Position numbers and translations under genes: made by a program. This document shows positions 27,450-36,459 of a DNA stretch of 51,112 nucleotides, piece by piece (within the stretch, counting starts at the first letter, position 1; every line of letters begins with the position of its first letter). The notes beneath the pieces were generated by a model. That model made no database searches and was not told where the DNA came from. It saw nothing but the letters and a program-made list of their open reading frames with translations. The stretch lies in NCBI RefSeq assembly GCF_002783505.1, contig NZ_PFGL01000020.1, forward strand, positions 1 through 51,112, given 5' to 3'. The DNA is from Shewanella sp. CG12_big_fil_rev_8_21_14_0_65_47_15 (GTDB taxonomy: Bacteria; Pseudomonadota; Gammaproteobacteria; Enterobacterales; Shewanellaceae).

Positions 27450-28760
27450 CTACCGCTTAAGGTACTTTTGATAAAGCTGCTGATGGCGATTATTCAGATC
27501 TATCTGCCGTCCTTCAATCCAGATAGCCACAATCTTATTGGTCATAGGGTCGAGAATGTCCCCCTCGGACAGCACGACACTGCCCTGATACCCCACTGCG
27601 ATAGCCCCTAAATCCTCCACCCCTAACAGGGTTGCCGCATCTAGGGTGACAGATTTAAGTGCTTGCTCCGGTGTTAAACCATAGGCGGCGCTGTAACCCG
27701 CGGCATAGGGGAGATTGCGACTATTCCAATCCGATGAGAAACCCAGGGCGAAGGGGATCCCCGCATTGGCGAGCAATGATGGGATCTTAAAGGGCAAATC
27801 CACGGGTTCATCTTTACGTTTAGGCAGGCTCAAGGTATGGGGATAAATGACGCTGGCATTGACTTCCCTTAGGCTTGAGGCTAAACGCCATGCGTCATAG
27901 CCGCCGACAATCACCAGTTTGAATTGGTATTTTTTCGCTAGGGCAATCACTTGCTCAATTTGTCCAACCGTATCGGCATGGGCAAACAGTGTCGCTTTAC
28001 CTTGGTATAGTGGCAACATGGCCTGCCAACGCAGATTCTGAGTGCTGGACTGATTGCTTTCATCCTGGTTTTTATGTTGATCACTTAAAAAATAACGATA
28101 GCCATCCTCAAAGGCAGCGTTAAGTCTATCGATAGCCCGTTGATTGTTCTCGATTGCCTTGGCTTTCTCTTTTTCATCTTCGGGCATGCGCTTGATTTGC
28201 GGCCAGTAGACATGAAATTGCCCAGCACTTGGCTTGAGTGCATCTTCAATCGTCCACGCATCGAGATTGATCAGCACCGATTGCCCCGCTAACCCATCGC
28301 CGCTGGGGACGATTTGGGCGTGGGTGATACCGTTATAGCGTATGGTAGGGATAAGTTCTGAATCCGGATTATAGGCGCTTGCTGTGCTAATTTGTGGATT
28401 AAAATCACCGACTTCGGCGTTATCGACGGTGGGGCGACTCATCTCAATTTCGACTAAACCTAAGCTGGTATCGAGGGCAATCAGCCCCGGATACAAATGT
28501 TTACCGCTCGCATCGACGATTTGAGTGTCAGCTCCTCCGTCAGCGGGCATATTTAATGGACTCCCCACTGCGGTAATTTTTCCATTCTCAATTAACACAT
28601 CGGTATTACTAAGCACACCTTGGCTGACGGTGTGGACTGTGGCGTGCTTAATCAGCACTGTGTGGCTTTGCTTTGGTGTCGGCACTATATCGTTGGCACT
28701 TACTGTGGGGAGCCCCCCCAGTAATGTTGCAAACAAGAGTATTGTCGGTAAAGGTTGCAT
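27450..28760 (-). CDS. Exported amidohydrolase-family protein lacking metal ligands
   Basis: From ATG 28760 (overlapping the upstream TAA as TAATG) the product is 436 aa with a signal peptide (LPTILLFATLLGGLPTVSA). It has the amidohydrolase frame: VLIENGKITAVG, GKHLYPGLIALDT, and a C-terminal EQALKSVTLDAATLLGVEDLGAIAVGYQGSVVL with metal-independent residues only. Where active members have HxH the sequence is LDT, and the later histidine positions are also changed (VGGYDAW). It is therefore probably not a metal hydrolase and may act as a partner of the larger protein just upstream. The frame can be extended to 28817, but the start after the signal peptide is preferred. Confidence 0.85.
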   Translation of the reverse strand: MQPLPTILLFATLLGGLPTVSANDIVPTPKQSHTVLIKHATVHTVSQGVLSNTDVLIENGKITAVGSPLNMPADGGADTQIVDASGKHLYPGLIALDTSLGLVEIEMSRPTVDNAEVGDFNPQISTASAYNPDSELIPTIRYNGITHAQIVPSGDGLAGQSVLINLDAWTIEDALKPSAGQFHVYWPQIKRMPEDEKEKAKAIENNQRAIDRLNAAFEDGYRYFLSDQHKNQDESNQSSTQNLRWQAMLPLYQGKATLFAHADTVGQIEQVIALAKKYQFKLVIVGGYDAWRLASSLREVNASVIYPHTLSLPKRKDEPVDLPFKIPSLLANAGIPFALGFSSDWNSRNLPYAAGYSAAYGLTPEQALKSVTLDAATLLGVEDLGAIAVGYQGSVVLSEGDILDPMTNKIVAIWIEGRQIDLNNRHQQLYQKYLKR

Positions 28761-31700
28761 TATTTGGCTCCCTGGTGAGTGTGGCCCCATGCCAGATAGT
28801 GGGTGTCGCAGTGCCACTGGGGTTCGTTGAGTGGCGTGACTTTTTCACCGGCTTTGGCGTTATCATCACTGCTGAGAATTTTTTGGATAAGTTTGGCGCG
28901 CTCGTTGACTACGGCCTGCTGGGCGAGTTGGTCTTGGTCACGGTCAAAATAGCGTTTTCCTTCAACCCATGCCTGGTTCACCTTAGCGTAAATAGACAGC
29001 GGCTCTGCGTTCCAAAGTACGATATCGGCCATTTTCCCAGGGGTCAGTGAGCCCACGTATTCATCGACTCTTAACTGCTTAGCGGGATTGATGGTGACCA
29101 TATTCCAAGCATCCTCTTTTGACATATTGCAATACATCATAGACTTAGCCGCTTCTTGGTTGAGTCTGCGCTGCATTTCGTAGTCGTCTGAGTTAATGCT
29201 AGTGGTCACGCCTTTGTTTTGCATTAGGCAAGCGTTTTGCGGGATAGCGTCATACACCTCAAACTTATAGGCCCACCAATCGGCAAAGGTCGATGCGCCA
29301 GCACCATGGGCGGCTAACTCGCTGGCGACTTTGTAACCTTCGAGCACATGGGTAAAGGTTTGCACTTTAAAGTGATAGGCTTCGGCTAAACGCAAAAACA
29401 TCAGAATTTCTGACTGCACATAGGAGTGAATATGCACATCGCGCTGTTGATTTAATACTTCAGCGACGGCCTGTAGGCGATAGCTTGGCCGCGGTGCGAT
29501 GGTTTTTTTCTTATCGCTGGAGCGCAGATCATCATAGGCTTTTAACGCATTCTGATAGGCGATGGCGGCATCGAAGGTTTCTGCAAATAAGGCTTTAACT
29601 CCCATGCGAGTCTGCGGGTAGCGCTGCACAAACTTCTCGCCCCAGTTGCTCTGTTTTACGTTTTCGCCAAGGGCAAATTTAATACTCGTCGGTGCATTGG
29701 TAAATTTAAGTTGCTCGGCGCTTTCTCCCCATTTCATCTTGATCAGTTGCGATTGGCCGCCGATAGGATTCGCGCTGCCGTGGAGCAATTGCGCACTGGT
29801 GACACCACCTGCGAGGGCGCGGTAGATTGAGATATCTTCTGAATTAACCACATCGCCAATACGCACCTCAGAGGTGACCGCATCAGTGCCTTCATTCGTG
29901 CCACCATTGATGGCGATATGGGAATGTTCGTCGATAATGCCCGCAGTAAGGTGTTTGCCCGTTGCATCGAGTACTTGATAACCCGATGGCGTCGTTAATT
30001 GCTGGCCAATTTTTTCGATGCGGCCATTGGCCATCAACAGATCCGCATGTTCGAGAATGCCTTGTTTATCCGAGGTCCACAGGGTGGCATTCTTGATATG
30101 CAGTTTTTCAACCTTAGGCGCTTCATTCAGGCCATAGGCAACATTGGGGTAGGTGAGTTGACTCACTATATTTGTGTTTGCCGCTATCTTTGGGGCTTGT
30201 TCTGTTATTTGCTCATCGTTTACTGCGATGGTCATGCCGGCAACATTGGTACTGCGGCTTTGGGCATCGACCATGCGCCCCTGAATACCATCCTTAGCCA
30301 GCCATAGGGTAAAACGGCTGATCCCTTGGATCCCGGCGGCGGCAAGATTGGCATTAAAACTGACTCTACCGTCATCTTCTAGCGTGAGGTTAGTAAGCGA
30401 GATGCTTTGTTCACCACTACTCAAGCTACCCTGAAACTTAGGTTTATCGTCTTTGCTGATATCTTGCAGCGATAAATCCAGCGTGAGGTTATTGAAACTT
30501 AATTGGTAATTACCCAGTAATTTAGCCTGCGAAAGTGAGCGAATACTCTGCTCTTGGCCCTGTAACCAAACGCTATAGATCTGGCCATCTTTAAAGATAT
30601 TGCCCTTAGTGACCACAAAATCAGCCATAAATCCAGGGGCGAGTTTGCCAGTAAAATCTGCGGTTCCCGCCATTTCAGCGGCTTGAATGGTGAGTGCGGC
30701 CAAGGCTTTTTCTTCGGTTAACCCTTGGGCAATGGCTTGGCGCAAACGTGGCCAAAAAGCATCGGTCTTAATGCCGTATTGAGTCAAGGCAAAGGGAATA
30801 TCGGCTTTGGCGACTACGGCTGGATTTGTTGGTGCACGCTCCCATTGCCTTAAGTCTGCCAGCGACACTTCTCGGTCGGCATCATCGGTACCGACGTCTG
30901 GAGCTTGTGGGTAGTTGAGCGGTAGGATCAAGGGATAGTTCAAGGTTTTTAGCTCGTTAATGCGAGCGTATTCTTGACCGCTTCCTAAAAGATTAGCGGG
31001 CTGTTGATGTTCTTTGAGTAGGTGAGCCGCGCGTAATAAATCATTGAGATTTTTCGTTTCAAAGACAATTGGCTTCTCGGCTAAATGATCTAATTTTTCA
31101 AAGGCGATATTAAACTCAAACGGGGAGTTTATTGTGCTATTGGCGGATTTGTGCTTATTTTGGTTATACCAGTTTGCATCGGCAAAGGTCTGTCTGATCA
31201 GTGCAATACTTCCCATTAATGAATTGGGGTAATCCTGCTCAGATGTGCCTTTATCAAATGCCATAAAGGGTTGAGTACGTGCTCGATAAATCACTTCATT
31301 AGCGGTTTTGTCGGCTAAGGACAGACTCACACCTGTGCCGCGAAAAATGCCATCGAGCTTACTACTCTGCACGCTAGTAAAACCGTTATTGATCCAATCC
31401 TTTGCTCGTTCTTTATTGGGATAAACGTAATTAAACCATTCTTTTTCAGCATGAATTGCACCGTTTTCGGCATTTCCGCCTATACGTTTAATATCATATA
31501 CGGGACGGGTTAAACCGAGTTTGGGATATTCAAATTCAATGCCGTAGTCGGTGAAGGGATCGATAAAACCTGGGTAGATAGTGTAACCCGTGAGGTCGAT
31601 TTGTAATGCAGAGGCGGGTATATCTCCATGCTCAATAATGGCTTTAATTCTATTATTTTCAACCAATAGAGTGGCATCGGTTAGTCGTTTTCCCGGTGCG

Positions 31701-31834
31701 ACAAGTAATTCTGCATGGGTAAAAGCGGTTAACTTATTAACGGGCTGTACCGGATTCCCTTGGGCGAAAATACTGAAGGGAACAAAGCTAGTTATTATGC
31801 CGCAGCTTATTATTATCTTATTGTTTATCTGCAT
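28760..31834 (-). CDS. Exported two-domain amidohydrolase-family protein
   Basis: From ATG 31834 the product is 1024 aa with a signal peptide (KIIISCGIITSFVPFSIFAQG); the frame opens earlier at 31966, but that extension has no function apparent. The first amidohydrolase-like domain (about residues 25-440) has GYTIYPGFIDPFTDYG, without the HxH, and looks inactive. A beta-rich linker of about 110 residues follows. The second domain (about 580-1010) keeps IDEHSHIAINGG, HIHSYVQ, FTHVLEGY and SINSDDYE, i.e. the HxH, both later His and the Asp, so it should bind metal. It probably acts on an imide, dipeptide or similar substrate in the periplasm; the substrate cannot be inferred. Confidence 0.88.
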   Translation of the reverse strand: MQINNKIIISCGIITSFVPFSIFAQGNPVQPVNKLTAFTHAELLVAPGKRLTDATLLVENNRIKAIIEHGDIPASALQIDLTGYTIYPGFIDPFTDYGIEFEYPKLGLTRPVYDIKRIGGNAENGAIHAEKEWFNYVYPNKERAKDWINNGFTSVQSSKLDGIFRGTGVSLSLADKTANEVIYRARTQPFMAFDKGTSEQDYPNSLMGSIALIRQTFADANWYNQNKHKSANSTINSPFEFNIAFEKLDHLAEKPIVFETKNLNDLLRAAHLLKEHQQPANLLGSGQEYARINELKTLNYPLILPLNYPQAPDVGTDDADREVSLADLRQWERAPTNPAVVAKADIPFALTQYGIKTDAFWPRLRQAIAQGLTEEKALAALTIQAAEMAGTADFTGKLAPGFMADFVVTKGNIFKDGQIYSVWLQGQEQSIRSLSQAKLLGNYQLSFNNLTLDLSLQDISKDDKPKFQGSLSSGEQSISLTNLTLEDDGRVSFNANLAAAGIQGISRFTLWLAKDGIQGRMVDAQSRSTNVAGMTIAVNDEQITEQAPKIAANTNIVSQLTYPNVAYGLNEAPKVEKLHIKNATLWTSDKQGILEHADLLMANGRIEKIGQQLTTPSGYQVLDATGKHLTAGIIDEHSHIAINGGTNEGTDAVTSEVRIGDVVNSEDISIYRALAGGVTSAQLLHGSANPIGGQSQLIKMKWGESAEQLKFTNAPTSIKFALGENVKQSNWGEKFVQRYPQTRMGVKALFAETFDAAIAYQNALKAYDDLRSSDKKKTIAPRPSYRLQAVAEVLNQQRDVHIHSYVQSEILMFLRLAEAYHFKVQTFTHVLEGYKVASELAAHGAGASTFADWWAYKFEVYDAIPQNACLMQNKGVTTSINSDDYEMQRRLNQEAAKSMMYCNMSKEDAWNMVTINPAKQLRVDEYVGSLTPGKMADIVLWNAEPLSIYAKVNQAWVEGKRYFDRDQDQLAQQAVVNERAKLIQKILSSDDNAKAGEKVTPLNEPQWHCDTHYLAWGHTHQGAK

Positions 31835-31966
31835 GTTTTTATTTGAGTAGGGGAGGGTGGATAAAGAGTAACCGAAAGCGGGGGTAAATACTAAGTCAGA
31901 ATTGTAACGCAATTTTAGCATTGACTGTAATGGGGAACGTCGACCTATTTTGGACAATTGAGGCAT

Positions 31967-31997
31967 AAAAAAACTCGCCAGATGGCGAGTTTTTTAT
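31967..31997 (-). terminator. Terminator of hns
   Basis: On the minus strand ACTCGCC and GGCGAGT pair around an AGAT-type loop and are followed by a run of T; the A run on the other side could also extend the stem. It lies 57 bases past the hns stop. Confidence 0.88.
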
Positions 31998-32053
31998 GTT
32001 ACCTAACTGTAATGCTGTAATCACTATTACAAGTGCGGTACTTTTAGGCTGGA

Positions 32054-32446
32054 TTAGATTAAGAAATCATCCATAGAACGACCTTTGTTGATCTCGTTCT
32101 TAAATACGGTTGGCATACGACCTTGGCCTGTCCACTGAACCATTTCACCGTCAACTTCAATTTGATATTTTGCTGGACGAGGAGCACGCTTTTTGCTGGC
32201 CGCTTTAACCGCTACACCACCTAAGTCATCGATGGATAAACCGACAGCTTCCATTTGTTGGCGGATTTCTTCAATCTTAGCGTTACGAGCCGCGATGGCT
32301 TGCAGTTCTTCTTCTTCCATTGATTCACGTTCTACTAGAATTTTATCTAGTTTAGCGGCTAAATCACGCAGTTCTTCTACGCTGAGATCTTTTACCGCAG
32401 CTTTAAAACGACGACCGTGAGTTAATATCTCTAAAAATTCGCTCAT
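32054..32446 (-). CDS. hns: H-NS family nucleoid protein
   Basis: The 130-aa protein has the H-NS plan. An N-terminal coiled-coil oligomerisation region includes VEELRDLAAKLDKILVERESMEEEELQAI. A basic linker with KKRAPRPAKY leads to a C-terminal DNA-binding domain with the core TGQGRMP and a final INKGRSMDDFLI. H-NS binds AT-rich DNA, silences horizontally acquired genes and shapes the nucleoid. It lies alone, with a terminator downstream and a 311-base divergent gap before etfB. Confidence 0.95.
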   Translation of the reverse strand: MSEFLEILTHGRRFKAAVKDLSVEELRDLAAKLDKILVERESMEEEELQAIAARNAKIEEIRQQMEAVGLSIDDLGGVAVKAASKKRAPRPAKYQIEVDGEMVQWTGQGRMPTVFKNEINKGRSMDDFLI

Positions 32447-32639
32447 ATCTATTTTCGTCCCACTCTATTTTTAATACAGGATAATGGTGAACAACCCCTA
32501 AATGATAGAAACTAATATAGCTCGAATCAAATAAAATTACACAATATTGAGAAATTAAATATTATTTAAAATTTGAACTTTTTTATATGTGGCAAATAAG
32601 TGTTCAAAAATGTGGCCAACAGCCCAGTATTAAAAAATA

Positions 32640-32653
32640 CAAACAGGCGTTTG
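32640..32653 (+). promoter_or_regulatory. PsrA-like operator upstream of etfBA
   Basis: CAAAC-AGGC-GTTTG is a perfect five-base inverted repeat spaced by four and fits the published PsrA box (G/C AAAC N2-4 GTTT G/C). It sits just upstream of a likely promoter, 105 bases before the etfB start. PsrA is a fatty-acid-responsive repressor of fatty-acid oxidation genes in Pseudomonas and Shewanella, so control of the electron transfer flavoprotein fits. Confidence 0.7.
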
Positions 32654-32660
32654 ACTTTAG

Positions 32661-32689
32661 TTGACGTTAACGTTAACAGGACGTAAAGT
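32661..32689 (+). promoter_or_regulatory. Likely sigma-70 promoter of etfBA
   Basis: TTGACG at 32661-32666 and TAAAGT at 32684-32689 are spaced 17 bases, five of six and four of six matches to the consensus. A second TTGACT at 32651 overlaps the PsrA box. Placement between the operator and etfB supports it. Confidence 0.5.
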
Positions 32690-32757
32690 TGCTCTATCCT
32701 GCATTGGTAACGACCAATGTTTTGTCCATGTACATGAAAGTGTAGGAAGGAAACCCT

Positions 32758-33507
32758 ATGAAAGTATTGGTGCCTGTTAAGCGCGTAGTTGATGCCAATG
32801 TGAAGGTCAGGGTCAAAGCTGACAACACAAGTGTTGACACCGCAAACCTCAAAATGGCGTTGAACCCTTTTTGTGAAATCGCAGTAGAAGAAGCGGTTCG
32901 TTTGAAAGAAGCGGGCAGTGCTACTGAAGTGGTGGTCGTTAGCATCGGTAATAAAGCCGTTCAAGAACAATTGCGTACTGCGCTGGCACTCGGTGCTGAC
33001 CGTGCGATCCACATCGATACCGAAGACGAGCTAGTGCCTTTATCTATCGCCAAACTCCTTAAGGCTGTACAGGAAAAAGAACAGGCCGAATTGGTGATTT
33101 TTGGTAAGCAGTCTATCGATGGTGACAATAACCAGACAGGGCAAATGTTTGCTGCACTGTCGGATATGCCGCAGGCAACCTTCGCTTCCGAAATTAAAGT
33201 CGAAGGTCAGTCGGTGCAAGTCGCCCGTGAAATCGACGGTGGTATGCAAACCCTGAGTCTACCATTACCGGCTGTAGTGACGGCCGATTTACGTTTGAAT
33301 GAACCCCGTTATGCTTCATTGCCAAACATTATGAAGGCGAAACGTAAACCTTTGGATGTTATGACGATTGCCGATTTGGGTGTGACCTTGAAAAACCACC
33401 AAACCCTAGTGAAAGTGACGCCACCTGCAGAGCGCAAAGCTGGCATTATGGTAGCCTCGGTAGCTGAGCTAGTCGAAAAGTTAAAAAATGAAGCGAAGGT
33501 GATCTAA
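32758..33507 (+). CDS. etfB: Electron transfer flavoprotein beta subunit
   Basis: EtfB binds AMP and, with EtfA, passes electrons from acyl-CoA dehydrogenases to ETF-quinone oxidoreductase. The 249-aa protein has the family N-terminus [12 protein letters not shown], the [16 protein letters not shown] segment, the AMP-binding [15 protein letters not shown], and the recognition motif region [18 protein letters not shown]. An AGGAAGG Shine-Dalgarno precedes the ATG, and the etfA ATG follows the stop directly. A PsrA-like box upstream suggests induction by long-chain fatty acids. Confidence 0.97.
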   Translation: MKVLVPVKRVVDANVKVRVKADNTSVDTANLKMALNPFCEIAVEEAVRLKEAGSATEVVVVSIGNKAVQEQLRTALALGADRAIHIDTEDELVPLSIAKLLKAVQEKEQAELVIFGKQSIDGDNNQTGQMFAALSDMPQATFASEIKVEGQSVQVAREIDGGMQTLSLPLPAVVTADLRLNEPRYASLPNIMKAKRKPLDVMTIADLGVTLKNHQTLVKVTPPAERKAGIMVASVAELVEKLKNEAKVI

Positions 33508-34434
33508 ATGGCCATTTTAGTATTAGCTGAACACGATAATGCGGCTCTGAAACTCGATACCGCCAAGGTTGTCACGGCGGCGCGTGCCATTGGTGGGGAT
33601 GTGCATGTATTAGTTGTCGGTCATCAATGCAGTGCTGTTGCGCAATCTGCGCAAACATTACAAGGTGTTAGCCAAGTTTTACTTGCCGATGCCAGTGTCT
33701 ACGAAGCGCATCTTGCGGAAAATATCTCAAAATTACTGGTGGATTTAGCACCTCATTACAGCCATATACTGGCTGCGGCATCAAGCTTTGGCAAAGATGC
33801 TATGCCACGGGTCGCGGCACTATTAGATGTGGCACAACTCTCTGAGGTGATTGCCATTGTTAATGCTGACACTTTTGTGCGACCTATTTATGCGGGCAAT
33901 GCCTTAGCGACAGTGCAAAGTCATGATGCGATAAAAGTGATGACAGTGCGTGCCAGTGCATTTGATGCGACGGCCGAGGGTAACAATGCTGCACTGACGC
34001 TACTCGATAAAGTGTTTGCGGCGAGAACACAATTTGTGTCTCAATCCTTAACGGTTTCTGCGCGTCCTGAATTAGGTAATGCGGGCATTATCGTCTCCGG
34101 TGGTCGCGGTATGGGCAGCGGTGAAAACTTCGGTATGTTAGAACAACTGGCAGATAAGCTCGGTGCCGCTGTCGGTGCATCACGCGCCGCAGTTGATGCT
34201 GGCTTTGTACCTAACGATTTACAAGTGGGCCAGACTGGCAAAATTGTTGCGCCAAATCTGTATATTGCCGTCGGTATTTCCGGTGCGATTCAACATTTAG
34301 CGGGGATGAAAGACGCGAAAGTTATCGTTGCCATCAATAAAGATCCTGAAGCGCCTATCTTCCAAGTGGCCGATTATGGTCTCGAGGCCGACCTGTTTGA
34401 TGCTGTTCCTGAGTTGATTGCGAGTCTCGGTTGA
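33508..34434 (+). CDS. etfA: Electron transfer flavoprotein alpha subunit
   Basis: EtfA carries the FAD of the heterodimer. The 308-aa protein begins with an N-terminal nucleotide-binding fold ([13 protein letters not shown]). The conserved FAD domain starts at about residue 190: [60 protein letters not shown] and [23 protein letters not shown]. All the hallmark segments are intact. The start codon abuts the etfB stop (TAAATG), typical of the pair, and a hairpin follows about 25 bases after the stop. Confidence 0.97.
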   Translation: MAILVLAEHDNAALKLDTAKVVTAARAIGGDVHVLVVGHQCSAVAQSAQTLQGVSQVLLADASVYEAHLAENISKLLVDLAPHYSHILAAASSFGKDAMPRVAALLDVAQLSEVIAIVNADTFVRPIYAGNALATVQSHDAIKVMTVRASAFDATAEGNNAALTLLDKVFAARTQFVSQSLTVSARPELGNAGIIVSGGRGMGSGENFGMLEQLADKLGAAVGASRAAVDAGFVPNDLQVGQTGKIVAPNLYIAVGISGAIQHLAGMKDAKVIVAINKDPEAPIFQVADYGLEADLFDAVPELIASLG

Positions 34435-34458
34435 TTTTATCCGTGATCTAGGTCACAG

Positions 34459-34501
34459 TAAGCGGCTTTGCGGTGGCATCTGCTTAGCCGCTTATGTTTT
34501 T
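34459..34501 (+). terminator. Probable terminator after etfA
   Basis: TAAGCGGCT and AGCCGCTTA form a nine-bp stem with an 18-base loop that can fold further, followed by TGTTTTT. It separates etfBA from the riboswitch transcript. Confidence 0.7.
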
Positions 34502-34530
34502 ATGTGCCTCACGCCCACGCATGGGCGTTC

Positions 34531-34711
34531 TTAGAAGTAGAGGCGCGCCAAATATCAGTAGTGATCAGTAGGGTGATTCCGTTGATCGATCGCGAAAGGA
34601 TTTGGTGCCGAAGTGGTTCGATTTATCACGATCAACTGCTGGGGTTGTACTTAATAGGTGCAGCACTGCCATAGTATTTTCTGATATGGATATTAGAAAT
34701 AGTTACTATGG
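34531..34711 (+). promoter_or_regulatory. Lysine riboswitch (LYS element) and expression platform
   Basis: The 5' leader of the NhaC-family gene carries the conserved lysine aptamer blocks in order: AGAAGTAGAGGCGCG, CAGTAGTGATCAGTAGGG, GGTGCCGAAGTGG, CTGGGGTTGTACTTAATAGG and GCAGCACTGCC. GTTGATCG (34581) pairs with CGATCAAC (34629) around the GGTGCCGAAG arm. P1 can form between TTAGAA (34531) and TTCTGA (34679). The same TTCTGAT can instead pair with ATATTAGAA in a long hairpin bounded by CCATAGTA (34669) and TACTATGG (34704), giving two exclusive states. Published comparisons place such elements before lysine transport genes of the NhaC family (LysW). Confidence 0.88.
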
Positions 34712-34805
34712 AGCGCTACTGATAGGACAGGTGACCTTGGGTATCTATTGCCTTTCCCCACCAGTTCAGTCGCCCTCCATTCGTATTTTGACGAAGAAAT
34801 AATCA

Positions 34806-36374
34806 ATGACTGTTATGAGTTATGCCGATTCGGCACTTTCATTGCTGCCGCCCGTGGTAGCGATTGTATTGGCGATTTTAACTCGCCGCGTACTCCTCTC
34901 CTTAGGTTTAGGTATTGTGATTGGTGTTTTATTACTCAATCAATTTTCACCTCTTGCCAGTGGTGAGTTTTTATTTAATAGCATTAAGGGACTTTTTTGG
35001 GCCGATGGCGCGGTTAATTCTTGGAACTTATATATTCTCGGTTTCTTAATTGTACTGGGCATGATCACCGCACTGATTACTGTGAGTGGCAGTGCTCGCG
35101 CATTCGCCGACTGGGCGCGTTTGCATATTCGCAATAAACGTGATGCAAAATTACTGACCATGTTCTTAGGCTGTGTTGTCTTTATTGACGACTATTTCAA
35201 TAGCTTAGTCGTTGGTTCTGTCGCTAGACCCGTCACCGACCGCTATTATATTTCCCGTGCTAAGTTAGCGTATTTATTGGATTCAACGGCGGCGCCAGTT
35301 TGTGTTATTTCCCCCGTTTCTAGCTGGGGGGCTTATATTATTGCGTTAATTGGCGGAATTTTAACGGCACACGGTTTTGCGGATTCTGGACATTTGAGTG
35401 TATTTATTCAAATGATCCCAATGAATTTCTACGCGATTTTCTCTTTGTTGTTATTACTCTGTGTTGCTTTTATGGGGCTGGATATTGGCCCTATGCGCGA
35501 GCATGAACTCAATGCCCAGCGCGGAAATTTATACGATGAGACCAAAGGGTTGCCCCCTGGTGCGAATGCCGATCTCCCGGAAGCGGAAAGCGGCAAAATC
35601 TTAGGCTTATTCCTGCCAATTACTGTGCTGGTATTTGCAACCCTGTATTTTATGATCGACAGTGGTGCCCAGGTTTTGGCAAAAGAAGGTGTTGAATTTA
35701 ATATTATTTCAGCCTTTGAGAAGACTGATGTCAGTTCATCATTATTCTTTGGCTCCCTAGCAGGTTTAGCGGTTGCATTAGTGGTTAACCTTGCGCAGGG
35801 GGTTGAGAAATCTATGGTGGTTAAAGGTGTCGTGCAGGGTGCCCGCTCTATGCTGCCGGCCATTTATATCCTGTTATTCGCCTGGACAATCGCAGGGGTT
35901 ATTGGCCAACTCGAAACCGGTAAGTTTATGGCGAGTTTAGCAACAGGAAATATTCCTTTCGCGTTTCTACCCGCCTTAATGTTTGTGCTAGCGGGCATAA
36001 CCGCGTTTTCAACCGGCACGAGTTGGGGCACCTTCGGGATCATGTTGCCGATTGCCGCCGATATGGCGATGGGAAGCCACACTAGCATGATGTTACCTAT
36101 GCTTGCCTCTGTACTCGCGGGGGCGGTATTTGGCGATCATTGCTCGCCGATTTCCGATACCACTATTTTGTCGTCCACGGGCGCGAGTTGTCATCATATC
36201 GACCATGTGGTCACTCAGCTACCCTATGCATTGATTGCAGCGTTTATTAGCTTAGCGGGTTATGTTGTACTTGGATTTACTGAATCCGTTACTGCGGGTT
36301 TAGCAACGTGTGGTCTGATGTTTGTGATCAGTATCATTTGGCTACGCATACAGTCTAATCGTGTGGCCAAGTAG
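34806..36374 (+). CDS. NhaC-family antiporter, predicted lysine transporter LysW
   Basis: The 522-aa protein is polytopic (about 11-13 hydrophobic segments) with NhaC-family marks: LLPPVVAIVLAILTRRVLLSLGLGIVIG, CVVFIDDYFNSLVVGSVARPVTD, DSTAAPVCVISPVSSWGAYI, GTSWGTFGIMLPIAADMA and GDHCSPISDTTILSSTGASCHHIDHVVTQLPY. Family members include sodium/proton and lactate or amino-acid antiporters. A lysine riboswitch in the leader, as for predicted LysW genes, points to lysine uptake or efflux rather than Na+ homeostasis, so an NhaC name alone may mislead. It has a 371-base leader after etfA and its own terminator. Confidence 0.9.
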   Translation: MTVMSYADSALSLLPPVVAIVLAILTRRVLLSLGLGIVIGVLLLNQFSPLASGEFLFNSIKGLFWADGAVNSWNLYILGFLIVLGMITALITVSGSARAFADWARLHIRNKRDAKLLTMFLGCVVFIDDYFNSLVVGSVARPVTDRYYISRAKLAYLLDSTAAPVCVISPVSSWGAYIIALIGGILTAHGFADSGHLSVFIQMIPMNFYAIFSLLLLLCVAFMGLDIGPMREHELNAQRGNLYDETKGLPPGANADLPEAESGKILGLFLPITVLVFATLYFMIDSGAQVLAKEGVEFNIISAFEKTDVSSSLFFGSLAGLAVALVVNLAQGVEKSMVVKGVVQGARSMLPAIYILLFAWTIAGVIGQLETGKFMASLATGNIPFAFLPALMFVLAGITAFSTGTSWGTFGIMLPIAADMAMGSHTSMMLPMLASVLAGAVFGDHCSPISDTTILSSTGASCHHIDHVVTQLPYALIAAFISLAGYVVLGFTESVTAGLATCGLMFVISIIWLRIQSNRVAK

Positions 36375-36401
36375 CGGGTTAGCTTGAGGTTTCAGCGATA
36401 C

Positions 36402-36433
36402 ATCAGCCAGCAATATGCTGGCTGATTTTTTAT
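36402..36433 (+). terminator. Terminator of the NhaC-family gene
   Basis: ATCAGCCAGCA and TGCTGGCTGAT form an 11-bp stem with a three-base loop, followed by seven T. Confidence 0.92.
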
Positions 36434-36459
36434 GGTTCAAAAGGCGATGACTAAAGGGC

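Noticed and set aside
31835..31966. 44-residue N-terminal extension of the large amidohydrolase
   Set aside because: A clean signal peptide begins at the Met encoded at 31834, and the extension has no family likeness.
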